Source: an uncultured Planctomycetaceae bacterium
GTDB taxonomy: Bacteria > Planctomycetota > Planctomycetia > Pirellulales > Pirellulaceae
DNA length: 7,102 nt
Assembly (NCBI GenBank): GCA_937904535.1
Contig: CALELC010000295.1
Location: forward strand, 1 to 7,102
Direction of reading: 5' to 3'
Shown: positions 1 through 6,494 of the stretch, piece by piece
Position numbering within the stretch: the stretch's first letter is position 1
Layout: the number at the start of each line of letters is the position of its first letter
The notes under the pieces: model-generated
Database searches by the model: none
Told to the model about the DNA's origin: nothing
The model's input: the letters and a program-made list of their open reading frames with translations, nothing else
Made by a program: the position numbers and the translations under genes

Positions 1-3000
1 TCAGCTACCAACTCGCCTGAGCCGGCCAAAGCAACTAGGCGTTTGGCCCCCAACGCACTGCCAGCCAGACCGCGAACCGCTGCCGACCGGATCGCATAGT
101 CCACCTCTGCATCGCTTGCCAAACCAACCAACATCTCCAGTGCGGTGGGATCGCCGAGCAGGCCCAGCAACTTGACCAGTCGCTGCGCTCCGGCCGGATC
201 GGCCGTGGCCAGCGCCTCGTCAAGTTGCTGCTTGCCATCCTGCGAGGATGCGATCAACTGCACCGCTTCGACCGCCACCGAGTCGTCGCGGCTGCTAAGA
301 GCCATCTCCACTAAATCGGCAGCAAACCCACTGGGACACAGCTGTTTGATCAATGTGAGGAACTCACCCGTCCCCTTTCGGCTGCGAATGTAACGCACCA
401 CCGCTTGGGCGACCTCGCCGTTGACAACCTCCGCAGGCGAATCGACGCGCTGCAAGCTTCGCACCATGATCGCGTCGTGTTTCGCACGTGTTTCATCGTC
501 CGTTGCAGACGTTGCGAATGGCTCGTTCAGGAACGCAGCTTTGAGCCACCGCGATCGCGTTTCCACCGGATGATATTCCAGCGCCCGAAAATAACGATCA
601 GTCGAAGTGAGTTCGGTCTGCGGGTCAGCGATCAACTGCACGATGGGCTCCACGACCTCGGGTGCACGCAGTCGCCACAGCAGGTCGGCCATCACGTGGG
701 GGGCCGTCGACGCAGACACTTTCGTCAAGGCTCGATAGCAATCGCTGGGACGAACATCCGCTGCAATGCCGAGTGCCTCCAAATACCAGCGATCCTGGCC
801 ATCATGCTGTACGGCCAATCGCGCCCACAATTCCGGCATCACCGCCGAGGAATCATAGCGGAGAGCGACCAGTGCCTCACGACGGACGGCTGGCGATGGA
901 TCATCGACCACTGCAGCCAACATGGCGGAAGGCACCAAATCGAGTTGCCGCAGTAAGCGAATCGCCGTCACGCGAATATCCGCGTCCTCATCGCCCAGCG
1001 CCAAACGTACATACGTCTCGCCGCGTCCTGGGATCTTTCCAAGCAACCACAGCGCGCGGGCACGAATCCGCGGATCGGGATCCGCGTACAACCGCTTTAG
1101 CTCTGCTCCCGCACCGTCGCCCATCTGATGCAGCGCCATCCAAGCTTTGTACCGCACGGCATTCGTCGGACTCCGCAGTGCCTCCGCCGCGCCCCGCGCT
1201 GTCGTGTAATCGAAAGTTGGCACTTTGTAAGGCGTTCCCGGCGGAGCAATCCGGTACAGCCGGCCACGTTCAATATCTTCATGGCGGTGGCCCCCCACGC
1301 CTGAGTCATACCAATCAGTCACGAACAAGGAGCCGTCAGGGGCGGTCGCAACATCCACGGGGCGAAACCAGCGGTCGCTACCGGCCGTTACCAGCGGCTC
1401 GATTGTCGCGGCGTACCCAGCCCCAGTGACACGAGTCGGATAAGCGCGAACCACGTTTGGGCCGGGATCGCAGTGGATCATCTGATTCTGGAACCGCTCG
1501 GGCAGCAACCGGCCCTCATACACGCAGATTCCTGATGGCGACCCCGCCCCGGTCTGCAGCACGTTGGGCACCACACCAGGATCGTTCAGGTGCCAATGTC
1601 GCAGCGGAATCTCAGCTTCAACGTTGATTCGATCGGCTCGCCAGCCGGCCCCTGTCAACTCATCCAGGTAGCCATAATTGCCATGCTCCATGACGAAGTT
1701 GATCCGAGTGCCTCGATTTCCATCGTCATCATTGTCGCTCTGCCAAATCGTCCCAAATGAATCGACCGCTAGCTCATAATTGTTGCGAAAGTTATGGGCA
1801 ACAACCTCAAAGTTGCTGCCATCGAGATCACAACGAAATACCATGCCTCCGTAGAAGGGTTTCCCGTTATCGATGACCGGCCGCCCATGGATGTCGACCA
1901 CGACTTCTCCCTGAGCATCTTTAACCACTTGTCCGGTGTTGCCGAAGTTCCAGTACAGCTTGCCATCGGGGCCGAACACAAATGAGTGATTCGAATGGTC
2001 GTGCTGATGCTGCCCCGTCTGAGTGAACATCGCAATTTTGCGATCGGCGACATCGTCTCCGTTGTCATCAATCAGCCGCCAAACAAAAGGGGCCGCCGAA
2101 ACGATGACCTCGTTTCCCAGCACGCAGATCCCCATCGCCGAATCAATGTCGGTGCCTTGATAGAACGTTTTCTCGCGATCCATGACACCGTCGCCGTCGG
2201 TGTCTTCGAGAATCAAGATGCGGTCACCCGCGGGGCGCGAGCCACTGTTGCCGCGATAGTTCATCACGTCACACACCCACACTCGACCTCGATCATCGAT
2301 GTCGAGGTTAGTGAGACTTTTCAAGGTCGGCTCGCAGGCCGATAGAGTGACTTCCAGTCCCGGAGCAATCTCAAACCCCGCCACCGCATTGGCGGGATCT
2401 CGCAGTGCCTGGGTGAGCTTATTTTCGATTTCTGCAAAGGACGGAGCGGCATCGGCGTAGACGGCGAACCGCACACTGGTGCTGCTGCCATCGTTTTGAT
2501 TGGTACCACCGCTATCCAACGCCCCGGTCACGCGAAGCGTCTCATAGCCAGCGGGAATCGAATAATGAATCACGCTGTTGGCATGAGTTCCAATCGCCGG
2601 CTGTGTGATCGACCGGTTGGCAACGCTCACCGGTCGCCCTTCTGCATTGGCATTCTTCCGGACTTCACCAAATCCAGTTGTAGCCCGCTTCCAGGGCAAT
2701 TCGAGCAGCGATAATTCTCCCGCCGGGCCAACCACGACCGGATCGATCCAGTTCGCCCAGTCACACGAAAAACCATCGCCTGCATCGGTCACCACCAAGA
2801 ACAATTCCTGAGTGCCCTGCAAATCAACTTTGATTTCGACGGCATGCCCCGGCGTGCGAGACGCAACGGGCTGTGAAACATATAGCTGCTTCGCATCCGC
2901 CGCCGGGCCAGGACGTTGCAACATCGACAGATCGTATTCTTTCGCGATCTGCTCGGCATCAAAATCATCGGGCTTGGGGAAATCCTGATCTTCCAACAGC

Positions 3001-3914
3001 CGCTCAACCTTTAAGGGTTTTGCGCCCACCCCTGCAGCAGGTACCTCACCGCCGGCCGACCACAAGATTGCATTGGCAACCAGCCGACTGACTACCGGAT
3101 TGCCCCAATTCCAGTGGAAGTGGCCTCCCGTGAAACCGAAAGAACGCCCGCCATCGGGTCGTTCAAATGCCCAGGCAACGGTTTGTGGCTCGCCAGCCGC
3201 GACCGATTTGCGGACGTGAGGATTGCCGCTGTGAGGACCGTCGGGCCGCCGCATCGTCGATTCCGGAGCAACCGCCTGCAGAATCGGGGTCACCCCCGGA
3301 GTCTCCGTAAACCGCATGTGGAAATACCACTCGTCCTGCAAAGAGAACGGTTCCACACCACGAGTGATGGCGTGCTCAGGCAAGGTTTCAAAATGCGCGC
3401 GCCAGTGCGGATTGACCGACCAGTGGGTTTCGAAATAGCCGCCGAGGTACTTCAACCAAGCCTCGCCAGGCTCTCCTTTGGGGACTTCCACCGCGTAATG
3501 CAAACAGACAAGCCCGCAACCTGCATCCAACTTCTTTGACAAGGCTTCTAAATGCGGGAGCGCCAGGTGACCTGCACCGCCGTCGGCATAAATCACAATG
3601 GTATCGGCAGCTTCAATCAGCTTGGCATCTTCGGGCCAACCACGGACCACTTGCACCTTCGGCTGTGGTTCATTGGCTGCGAGCGTCTCAGCCAATACTT
3701 TTAGCCCGGCATAATGCTCGTGCGAGCCAAATCCATGACTCGGCCGGCCAGCAATCATCAAGATGTTTTTGGGCTCGTCAGCGGCACTGGCCGTCAGTTG
3801 TCCGACCAACAACAGCAATAACGTCGTCAGCACCGGCACACCACAGCACCGTCTGCGTGGCGGGGAAGCAAAAGTTCGTGGAGGGAAGAAGCGCATCCAG
3901 TCGGATCCAGCCAT
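1..3914 (-). CDS. Exported ThuA / NPCBM / PVC-type membrane-bound dehydrogenase / HEAT-repeat protein (partial, C-terminus missing)
   Basis: One uninterrupted frame of 1304 codons runs off the left edge; the last two bases begin another codon. Residues 1-46 form a signal peptide: Arg-rich stretch 20-22, hydrophobic core about 27-40, likely cleavage near ASA|ADEP. Residues about 48-287 resemble ThuA (DEWY at 194-197, GGHFHW at 263-268, ILWSAGG near 283-289). Residues about 345-490 resemble an NPCBM domain (HANSVIHYSIPAGY, then ALDSGGT). Residues about 512-895 match the planctomycete/verrucomicrobial membrane-bound dehydrogenase propeller (GRVWVCDVMNYR, Asp-rich loops at 571-579, 616-624 and 727-735, FVTDWYDSGVGG). 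From about 905 to the edge there are HEAT-like helical repeats (PDPRIRARALWLLGK, DADIRVTAIRLLRQ). Family knowledge: such proteins are thought to oxidise sugars or polyols outside the cytoplasm and usually end in a CxxCH heme c domain, which is not visible here. The substrate is unknown. The start is set by AGGAG six bases upstream; an in-frame ATG at 3929 lacks a Shine-Dalgarno. Confidence 0.9.
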   Translation of the reverse strand, partial: MAGSDWMRFFPPRTFASPPRRRCCGVPVLTTLLLLLVGQLTASAADEPKNILMIAGRPSHGFGSHEHYAGLKVLAETLAANEPQPKVQVVRGWPEDAKLIEAADTIVIYADGGAGHLALPHLEALSKKLDAGCGLVCLHYAVEVPKGEPGEAWLKYLGGYFETHWSVNPHWRAHFETLPEHAITRGVEPFSLQDEWYFHMRFTETPGVTPILQAVAPESTMRRPDGPHSGNPHVRKSVAAGEPQTVAWAFERPDGGRSFGFTGGHFHWNWGNPVVSRLVANAILWSAGGEVPAAGVGAKPLKVERLLEDQDFPKPDDFDAEQIAKEYDLSMLQRPGPAADAKQLYVSQPVASRTPGHAVEIKVDLQGTQELFLVVTDAGDGFSCDWANWIDPVVVGPAGELSLLELPWKRATTGFGEVRKNANAEGRPVSVANRSITQPAIGTHANSVIHYSIPAGYETLRVTGALDSGGTNQNDGSSTSVRFAVYADAAPSFAEIENKLTQALRDPANAVAGFEIAPGLEVTLSACEPTLKSLTNLDIDDRGRVWVCDVMNYRGNSGSRPAGDRILILEDTDGDGVMDREKTFYQGTDIDSAMGICVLGNEVIVSAAPFVWRLIDDNGDDVADRKIAMFTQTGQHQHDHSNHSFVFGPDGKLYWNFGNTGQVVKDAQGEVVVDIHGRPVIDNGKPFYGGMVFRCDLDGSNFEVVAHNFRNNYELAVDSFGTIWQSDNDDDGNRGTRINFVMEHGNYGYLDELTGAGWRADRINVEAEIPLRHWHLNDPGVVPNVLQTGAGSPSGICVYEGRLLPERFQNQMIHCDPGPNVVRAYPTRVTGAGYAATIEPLVTAGSDRWFRPVDVATAPDGSLFVTDWYDSGVGGHRHEDIERGRLYRIAPPGTPYKVPTFDYTTARGAAEALRSPTNAVRYKAWMALHQMGDGAGAELKRLYADPDPRIRARALWLLGKIPGRGETYVRLALGDEDADIRVTAIRLLRQLDLVPSAMLAAVVDDPSPAVRREALVALRYDSSAVMPELWARLAVQHDGQDRWYLEALGIAADVRPSDCYRALTKVSASTAPHVMADLLWRLRAPEVVEPIVQLIADPQTELTSTDRYFRALEYHPVETRSRWLKAAFLNEPFATSATDDETRAKHDAIMVRSLQRVDSPAEVVNGEVAQAVVRYIRSRKGTGEFLTLIKQLCPSGFAADLVEMALSSRDDSVAVEAVQLIASSQDGKQQLDEALATADPAGAQRLVKLLGLLGDPTALEMLVGLASDAEVDYAIRSAAVRGLAGSALGAKRLVALAGSGELVA

Positions 3915-3920
3915 AGCATG

Positions 3921-3925
3921 CTCCT
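3921..3925 (-). promoter_or_regulatory. Ribosome binding site of the ThuA/dehydrogenase gene
   Basis: AGGAG on the minus strand, six bases before the ATG at 3914. It decides between two in-frame ATG codons: the upstream one at 3929 is preceded only by a pyrimidine-rich tract and would place this AGGAG inside the coding region. A third in-frame ATG (codon 7, 3896) has no comparable site and would only trim the n-region of the signal peptide. Confidence 0.75.
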
Positions 3926-3976
3926 GCATTGGGGGGGAGGGAAAGCGGAGGGAAAAGAGACCTGCTGGTCGCCGCG

Positions 3977-3982
3977 ATTATA
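3977..3982 (-). promoter_or_regulatory. Candidate -10 box upstream of the ThuA/dehydrogenase gene
   Basis: A perfect TATAAT on the minus strand in an otherwise GC-rich gap. Transcription would start near 3970 and give a leader of about 56 bases, largely pyrimidine. The hexamer 17 bases upstream (TGCGAA) is a poor -35 match, so the promoter would depend on an activator, or the match is chance. It suggests that the gene is transcribed separately from the kinase 241 bp upstream. Confidence 0.5.
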
Positions 3983-4128
3983 ACTCAGCGGCCCGGTGGT
4001 TCGCACAGCCCGGCGAGTCCAAGCCTATCTGCGGACCTCGTTGGGCCATCGGCCAGTTCAGCCGCAAGGGGCGCGGCAACTTTGCCTGCACAGCCGTCAA
4101 CAACACGGATAGGCCGGCTCACGAGGCA

Positions 4129-4140
4129 GCGGCCGGCCGC
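4129..4140. repeat. 12-bp perfect palindrome GCGGCCGGCCGC just downstream of the kinase gene
   Basis: The twelve bases are identical on both strands and lie 16 bp past the kinase stop codon. In RNA they could pair between molecules or form only a tight hairpin with few pairs. No U-run follows, so this is not a standard intrinsic terminator. It may be chance in GC-rich DNA, or a protein-binding or transcript-end element. The rest of the gap 3930-4155 shows only the promoter-like and purine-rich elements described separately. Confidence 0.4.
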
Positions 4141-4155
4141 ATCCACCGGTAGTGA

Positions 4156-5658
4156 TTAGAGGGTACGCCGCGGAGTTCCGGCCAAGAGCTGAGCCAACGC
4201 CCCGCGCAGCTCACGGACTTTCAATGGCAACGCGAGCAACTTGCGGTGCGGCCCCCGCGTCGCTTCCTTGATAATCCGTTCTTGGCGACGGTCCACGAGC
4301 AGCACCGTTGGAATCTCAGCGGTGTGTTCGTTGCTGGCGAATACGTTGTGCGCTTCTAAGGCCAAGGAGCCTAATTCAGCAGCAGAGAAAATGACCAAAT
4401 CGGCCGGTGGTGCCTCACCGGGTACAAACCGATCCAGCGCACGATTGGGGTTGGAGATCACCAAGACACGATATCCCTTGGCCTTCAGACGCTCACGAAC
4501 CGCGTTTTGCAATGCCGCTTGGCTCTCCACCAACATCACGACACGGCCTTCTCCTTCATCGACCTGGCCGTCCTCATCGTCATACTGCGGCAGCGTCTCG
4601 CTTTCATCCATATCGCTGCGTCGGCTGACATCGCCACGTTCCAGCCGATCGATTGCCTTCTTGATTTCGGCTTGCATCGCCCCAGCCGACTGAAATCGTT
4701 TCTCCGGATCGACTTCCATTGCCTTGCTGACGATGTGATTGACCATCGGCGGATTGTCCGGGATCAATTCATGCAGCGGCTTCACTTCATGAAATCGCGA
4801 AACATTTAGCCGCGCAAGCCGGTCGCGCGTTTCGGTCAGTGCGGCCCGCCCTGACAACATGTGATAGAGCATGCTGCCAGCGAAAAAGATATCGCTACGA
4901 GGATCATCTTTGCGGACGCCGGTGCCGCGCTCCAGGGCCGCGTAGTCAATCGCGCGAGCGTTCGGACAGTCGGCAACCTGCTCGGGGTTATTGCGATCGG
5001 CGAGCGCAGCCAAACCAAAGTCCACCAGCTTTGCCCGCCCCTCACCGCTGACCAACACGTTGGAGAGCTTCATATCGCGGTGACTGATACCGAGCGTGGC
5101 CGCATAAGCCAGCGCTGAGCAGATATCATGCATCAACTTTAGCGACGTCAACGGATCGAGTTTACCGCGCACGCGCACCAAGTCTCGCAGCGTCTGCCCC
5201 TCGACGAACTCCATCACCATATAGGGATTGCGGACATCAGGGTCGACATCATAGATGCTGACGATGTTAGGATGTCGCAGTTTGAGGCCCATCCGCGCTT
5301 CGCGGAGAAACTGCTCGGTCTGCTCGATTTGGTCGCGAAACCGCTTCCGCAGCACCTTAATCGCGAAGGCTTCGACATTGTCTTTCGAAGCTCGGTAGAC
5401 GCGGGCAAACGTCCCGGCACCGATCAGATACAGCACCTTATAGGGGCCATAGAAGTAGCCCGTTCGGTCGCCTTTGAGAAGTTTCTCTGTTTGCAGCGTC
5501 GTGACCACGCCGTGCCGCTGCATCGTGCGGACCATGTCCGACAGCGTCACCTCCTGGCCACCCAACGTGCTGCGAGCCTGCTCCACAACGGCCGGCTCGG
5601 CCAATCCAGCTCCAACGATCCGCTGTACAAACTGATCCGGTGTAAGTTGGTCGGCCAT
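4156..5658 (-). CDS. Ser/Thr protein kinase with C-terminal degenerate receiver domain
   Basis: This 500-residue protein would phosphorylate Ser/Thr on unknown targets and is probably cytoplasmic; I see no membrane segment. Residues about 5-66 form the short N-terminal module often found before planctomycete kinase domains (VVTTLQTEKLLKGD). The kinase domain spans about 72-340: Gly loop IGAGTFARVY (79-88), Lys101 in FAIKVL, alpha-C Glu120, catalytic HRD 193-195 with Lys197 and Asn200, DFG 213-215, subdomain IX Asp256 to Gly261. The usual APE is replaced by ALE (241-243). After an acidic linker (about 348-370), residues about 372-495 have the alternating strand/helix pattern of a receiver, but the acidic pair, phospho-Asp, Thr and Lys positions are occupied by other residues. 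The frame ends in TAA at 4156. No Shine-Dalgarno precedes the ATG at 5658, which I chose because the N-terminal module starts right after it. Activity is likely but the missing APE proline is a caution. Confidence 0.93.
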   Translation of the reverse strand: MADQLTPDQFVQRIVGAGLAEPAVVEQARSTLGGQEVTLSDMVRTMQRHGVVTTLQTEKLLKGDRTGYFYGPYKVLYLIGAGTFARVYRASKDNVEAFAIKVLRKRFRDQIEQTEQFLREARMGLKLRHPNIVSIYDVDPDVRNPYMVMEFVEGQTLRDLVRVRGKLDPLTSLKLMHDICSALAYAATLGISHRDMKLSNVLVSGEGRAKLVDFGLAALADRNNPEQVADCPNARAIDYAALERGTGVRKDDPRSDIFFAGSMLYHMLSGRAALTETRDRLARLNVSRFHEVKPLHELIPDNPPMVNHIVSKAMEVDPEKRFQSAGAMQAEIKKAIDRLERGDVSRRSDMDESETLPQYDDEDGQVDEGEGRVVMLVESQAALQNAVRERLKAKGYRVLVISNPNRALDRFVPGEAPPADLVIFSAAELGSLALEAHNVFASNEHTAEIPTVLLVDRRQERIIKEATRGPHRKLLALPLKVRELRGALAQLLAGTPRRTL

Positions 5659-5728
5659 CGATGAAAACGGGCGGCGAATCTGAAGGCTCGGGAAAACCAG
5701 CCCGCCGATTCTCGCCCGGTGCGTGAGC

Positions 5729-5745
5729 GGCCCTCGCCGAGGGCC
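5729..5745 (-). other. Stem-loop in the kinase leader
   Basis: On the minus strand GGCCCTC, loop GGC, then GAGGGCC: seven perfect pairs, almost all G-C, 70 bases upstream of the kinase ATG. No U-run follows, so it is probably not a terminator. If transcription starts near 5788 the hairpin would lie in the leader of an mRNA that has no evident Shine-Dalgarno, where it could affect stability or ribosome access. Function is inferred only. Confidence 0.5.
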
Positions 5746-5794
5746 AGCTCCGGTCGATTAACAGAAGCGACGAGCTAAACTGAACGATAAGAAC

Positions 5795-5803
5795 ATTGTA
5801 ACA
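5795..5803 (-). promoter_or_regulatory. Candidate extended -10 promoter for the kinase gene
   Basis: The minus strand reads TGTTACAAT, an extended -10 (TG, one base, then TACAAT with five of six consensus bases). No convincing -35 lies 16-18 bases upstream, as is common for extended -10 promoters. A start near 5788 gives a leader of about 130 bases. Immediately upstream, at 5804-5815, is a small inverted repeat (CGCTC, two bases, GAGCG) that could bind a regulator. The rest of the gap 5659-5901 shows no other clear element. Confidence 0.4.
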
Positions 5804-5901
5804 CGCTCCCGAGCGACCGTGCACCGGTTCAGGCCGCACACGATCATTTTGAAGCTGTTTGGTAGCCGCCGCTCGCTTTTCTCCCAGCCGCCTTGGCAGG
5901 G

Positions 5902-6285
5902 TTAGTCAGCCAATCGCTTCAGCGCTTCAAGCGTGCTGATGGCGTTGTCCAGGCCGCCGAGTTCTTTGACGAGTCCCTTGGCCTTGACCAAGCTCTCGAT
6001 CGAAACGGTGCCTTCGCTGCGACGCGAGGCAGCTGCGCCACGGGTCGAGGTCCGCGAAACGGTCTCAGTACCAGCCTTCGCAGCACGCGGGCCACGCTTG
6101 CCACCGGTCTTCCGCGACCCCTTGGTCATCGAAGTCGACTTGATCGTGCTCACGAACGCGGCACTGACATCGACACCTTGAGCGGCCAAAGCTTCCACCA
6201 CTTGCTTCGGCTTGGCGTCTGGGTTGGCAGCGTAGTAATCCCGGATTGCTTGCGACTTGTTGGGGCCGTTAGTTTTTTTTGCCAT
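5902..6285 (-). CDS. Small basic protein with helix-turn-helix-like N-terminus and H1-like linker, function unknown
   Basis: 127 residues. I do not recognise a named family. Residues about 10-50 (AIRDYYAANPDAKPKQVVEA, then VSAAFVSTIK) have the helix-turn-helix spacing seen in small winged-helix-like domains. Residues about 54-91 are a low-complexity linker rich in Lys, Arg, Gly, Ser, Thr and Ala, like histone H1-type tails. Residues about 93-127 are a predicted helical segment (SLVKAKGLVKELGG, then STLEALKRLAD) that could oligomerise. I infer a nucleic-acid-binding, perhaps nucleoid-associated or regulatory role. The start at 6285 is set by AGGAAAGG seven bases upstream. An upstream ATG at 6324 would add 13 residues but encodes the leader hairpin and the Shine-Dalgarno, so it is unlikely. 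Codons 2-5 contain a run of eight A. The gene has its own promoter and lies 209 bp after argS, with 243 bp to the kinase. Confidence 0.85.
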   Translation of the reverse strand: MAKKTNGPNKSQAIRDYYAANPDAKPKQVVEALAAQGVDVSAAFVSTIKSTSMTKGSRKTGGKRGPRAAKAGTETVSRTSTRGAAASRRSEGTVSIESLVKAKGLVKELGGLDNAISTLEALKRLAD

Positions 6286-6292
6286 CGAAAGA

Positions 6293-6300
6293 CCTTTCCT
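6293..6300 (-). promoter_or_regulatory. Ribosome binding site of the small basic protein
   Basis: AGGAAAGG on the minus strand, seven bases before the ATG at 6285. It supports the 127-residue form over the 140-residue reading. The site can also pair with the CTTTC just downstream (GAAAG, two bases, CTTTC at 6287-6298), a weak local structure that might modulate initiation. Confidence 0.75.
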
Positions 6301-6319
6301 TTGGTCCTCTGCGGACCAA
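6301..6319 (-). other. Leader stem-loop directly upstream of the ribosome binding site
   Basis: On the minus strand TTGGTCC, loop GCAGA, then GGACCAA: seven perfect pairs with a five-base loop, ending at the base before the Shine-Dalgarno. In the mRNA it would stand free of the ribosome site but against it, a position suited to stabilising the 5' end or keeping the start region open. No U-run follows, so it is not a terminator. The position is seen; the role is inferred. Confidence 0.55.
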
Positions 6320-6375
6320 CACAATGAGAGACACTCGGAAAGCTCAACATGAGCGTATTCCGATTGGTATCAAGT

Positions 6376-6404
6376 TATATATTTGCTTTATAGGCCCTTT
6401 GCAA
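6376..6404 (-). promoter_or_regulatory. Sigma70-like promoter of the small basic protein gene
   Basis: Minus strand: -35 TTGCAA at 6404-6399, 17-base spacer, -10 TATATA at 6381-6376, in a locally AT-rich island within GC-rich DNA. Transcription would start near 6369, giving a leader of about 84 bases containing the stem-loop and the Shine-Dalgarno. This is the best promoter in the window and suggests strong independent expression. Confidence 0.6.
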
Positions 6405-6478
6405 GCAATATCTAGGGGGCAACAGTAGAAAAAGTCAAAGAAAGGGGTTCTACAGCCTTGTGTTCCATTCACAAGCAA

Positions 6479-6494
6479 TGCCAACACCTTGGCA
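6479..6494 (-). other. Small stem-loop immediately after the argS stop codon
   Basis: TGCCAA, loop GGTG, TTGGCA on the minus strand: six perfect pairs starting at the base after the TAG. The bases that follow are mixed with no U-run, so it is a weak candidate for an intrinsic terminator; it may protect the 3' end of the argS mRNA or be chance. Confidence 0.4.

Noticed and set aside
662..1429. Long plus-strand reading frame of 255 codons, with another at 405-956.
   Set aside because: Both are antisense to the continuous HEAT and dehydrogenase coding frame. Their translations are low-complexity Arg/Pro/Ser/His-rich with no domain, as expected of GC-rich shadows.
4023..4114. Seven-base inverted repeat (GCCTATC and GATAGGC) about 78 bp apart in the gap after the kinase.
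   Set aside because: Too short and too far apart to separate from chance.
3536..4159. Plus-strand frames (126, 129 and 76 codons) over the signal peptide and gap.
   Set aside because: They are antisense to the signal peptide and ThuA region, with compositionally biased translations, no ribosome site and no family resemblance.
5438..5839. Minus-strand reading frame of 133 codons overlapping the kinase start.
   Set aside because: It is out of frame with the kinase, overlaps the well-supported kinase N-terminus, has no recognisable domain and reads through the leader hairpin.
6286..6324. Upstream start giving 13 extra residues to the small basic protein.
   Set aside because: The extension would translate the leader stem-loop and the Shine-Dalgarno, and has no ribosome site of its own.
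5893..6327. Plus-strand frame of 144 codons opposite the small basic protein.
   Set aside because: The minus-strand gene has a promoter, Shine-Dalgarno and sensible domain layout; the plus frame has none of these.
6479..6494. Intrinsic terminator of argS.
   Set aside because: The stem has only six pairs and no U-run follows; kept only as a small stem-loop.
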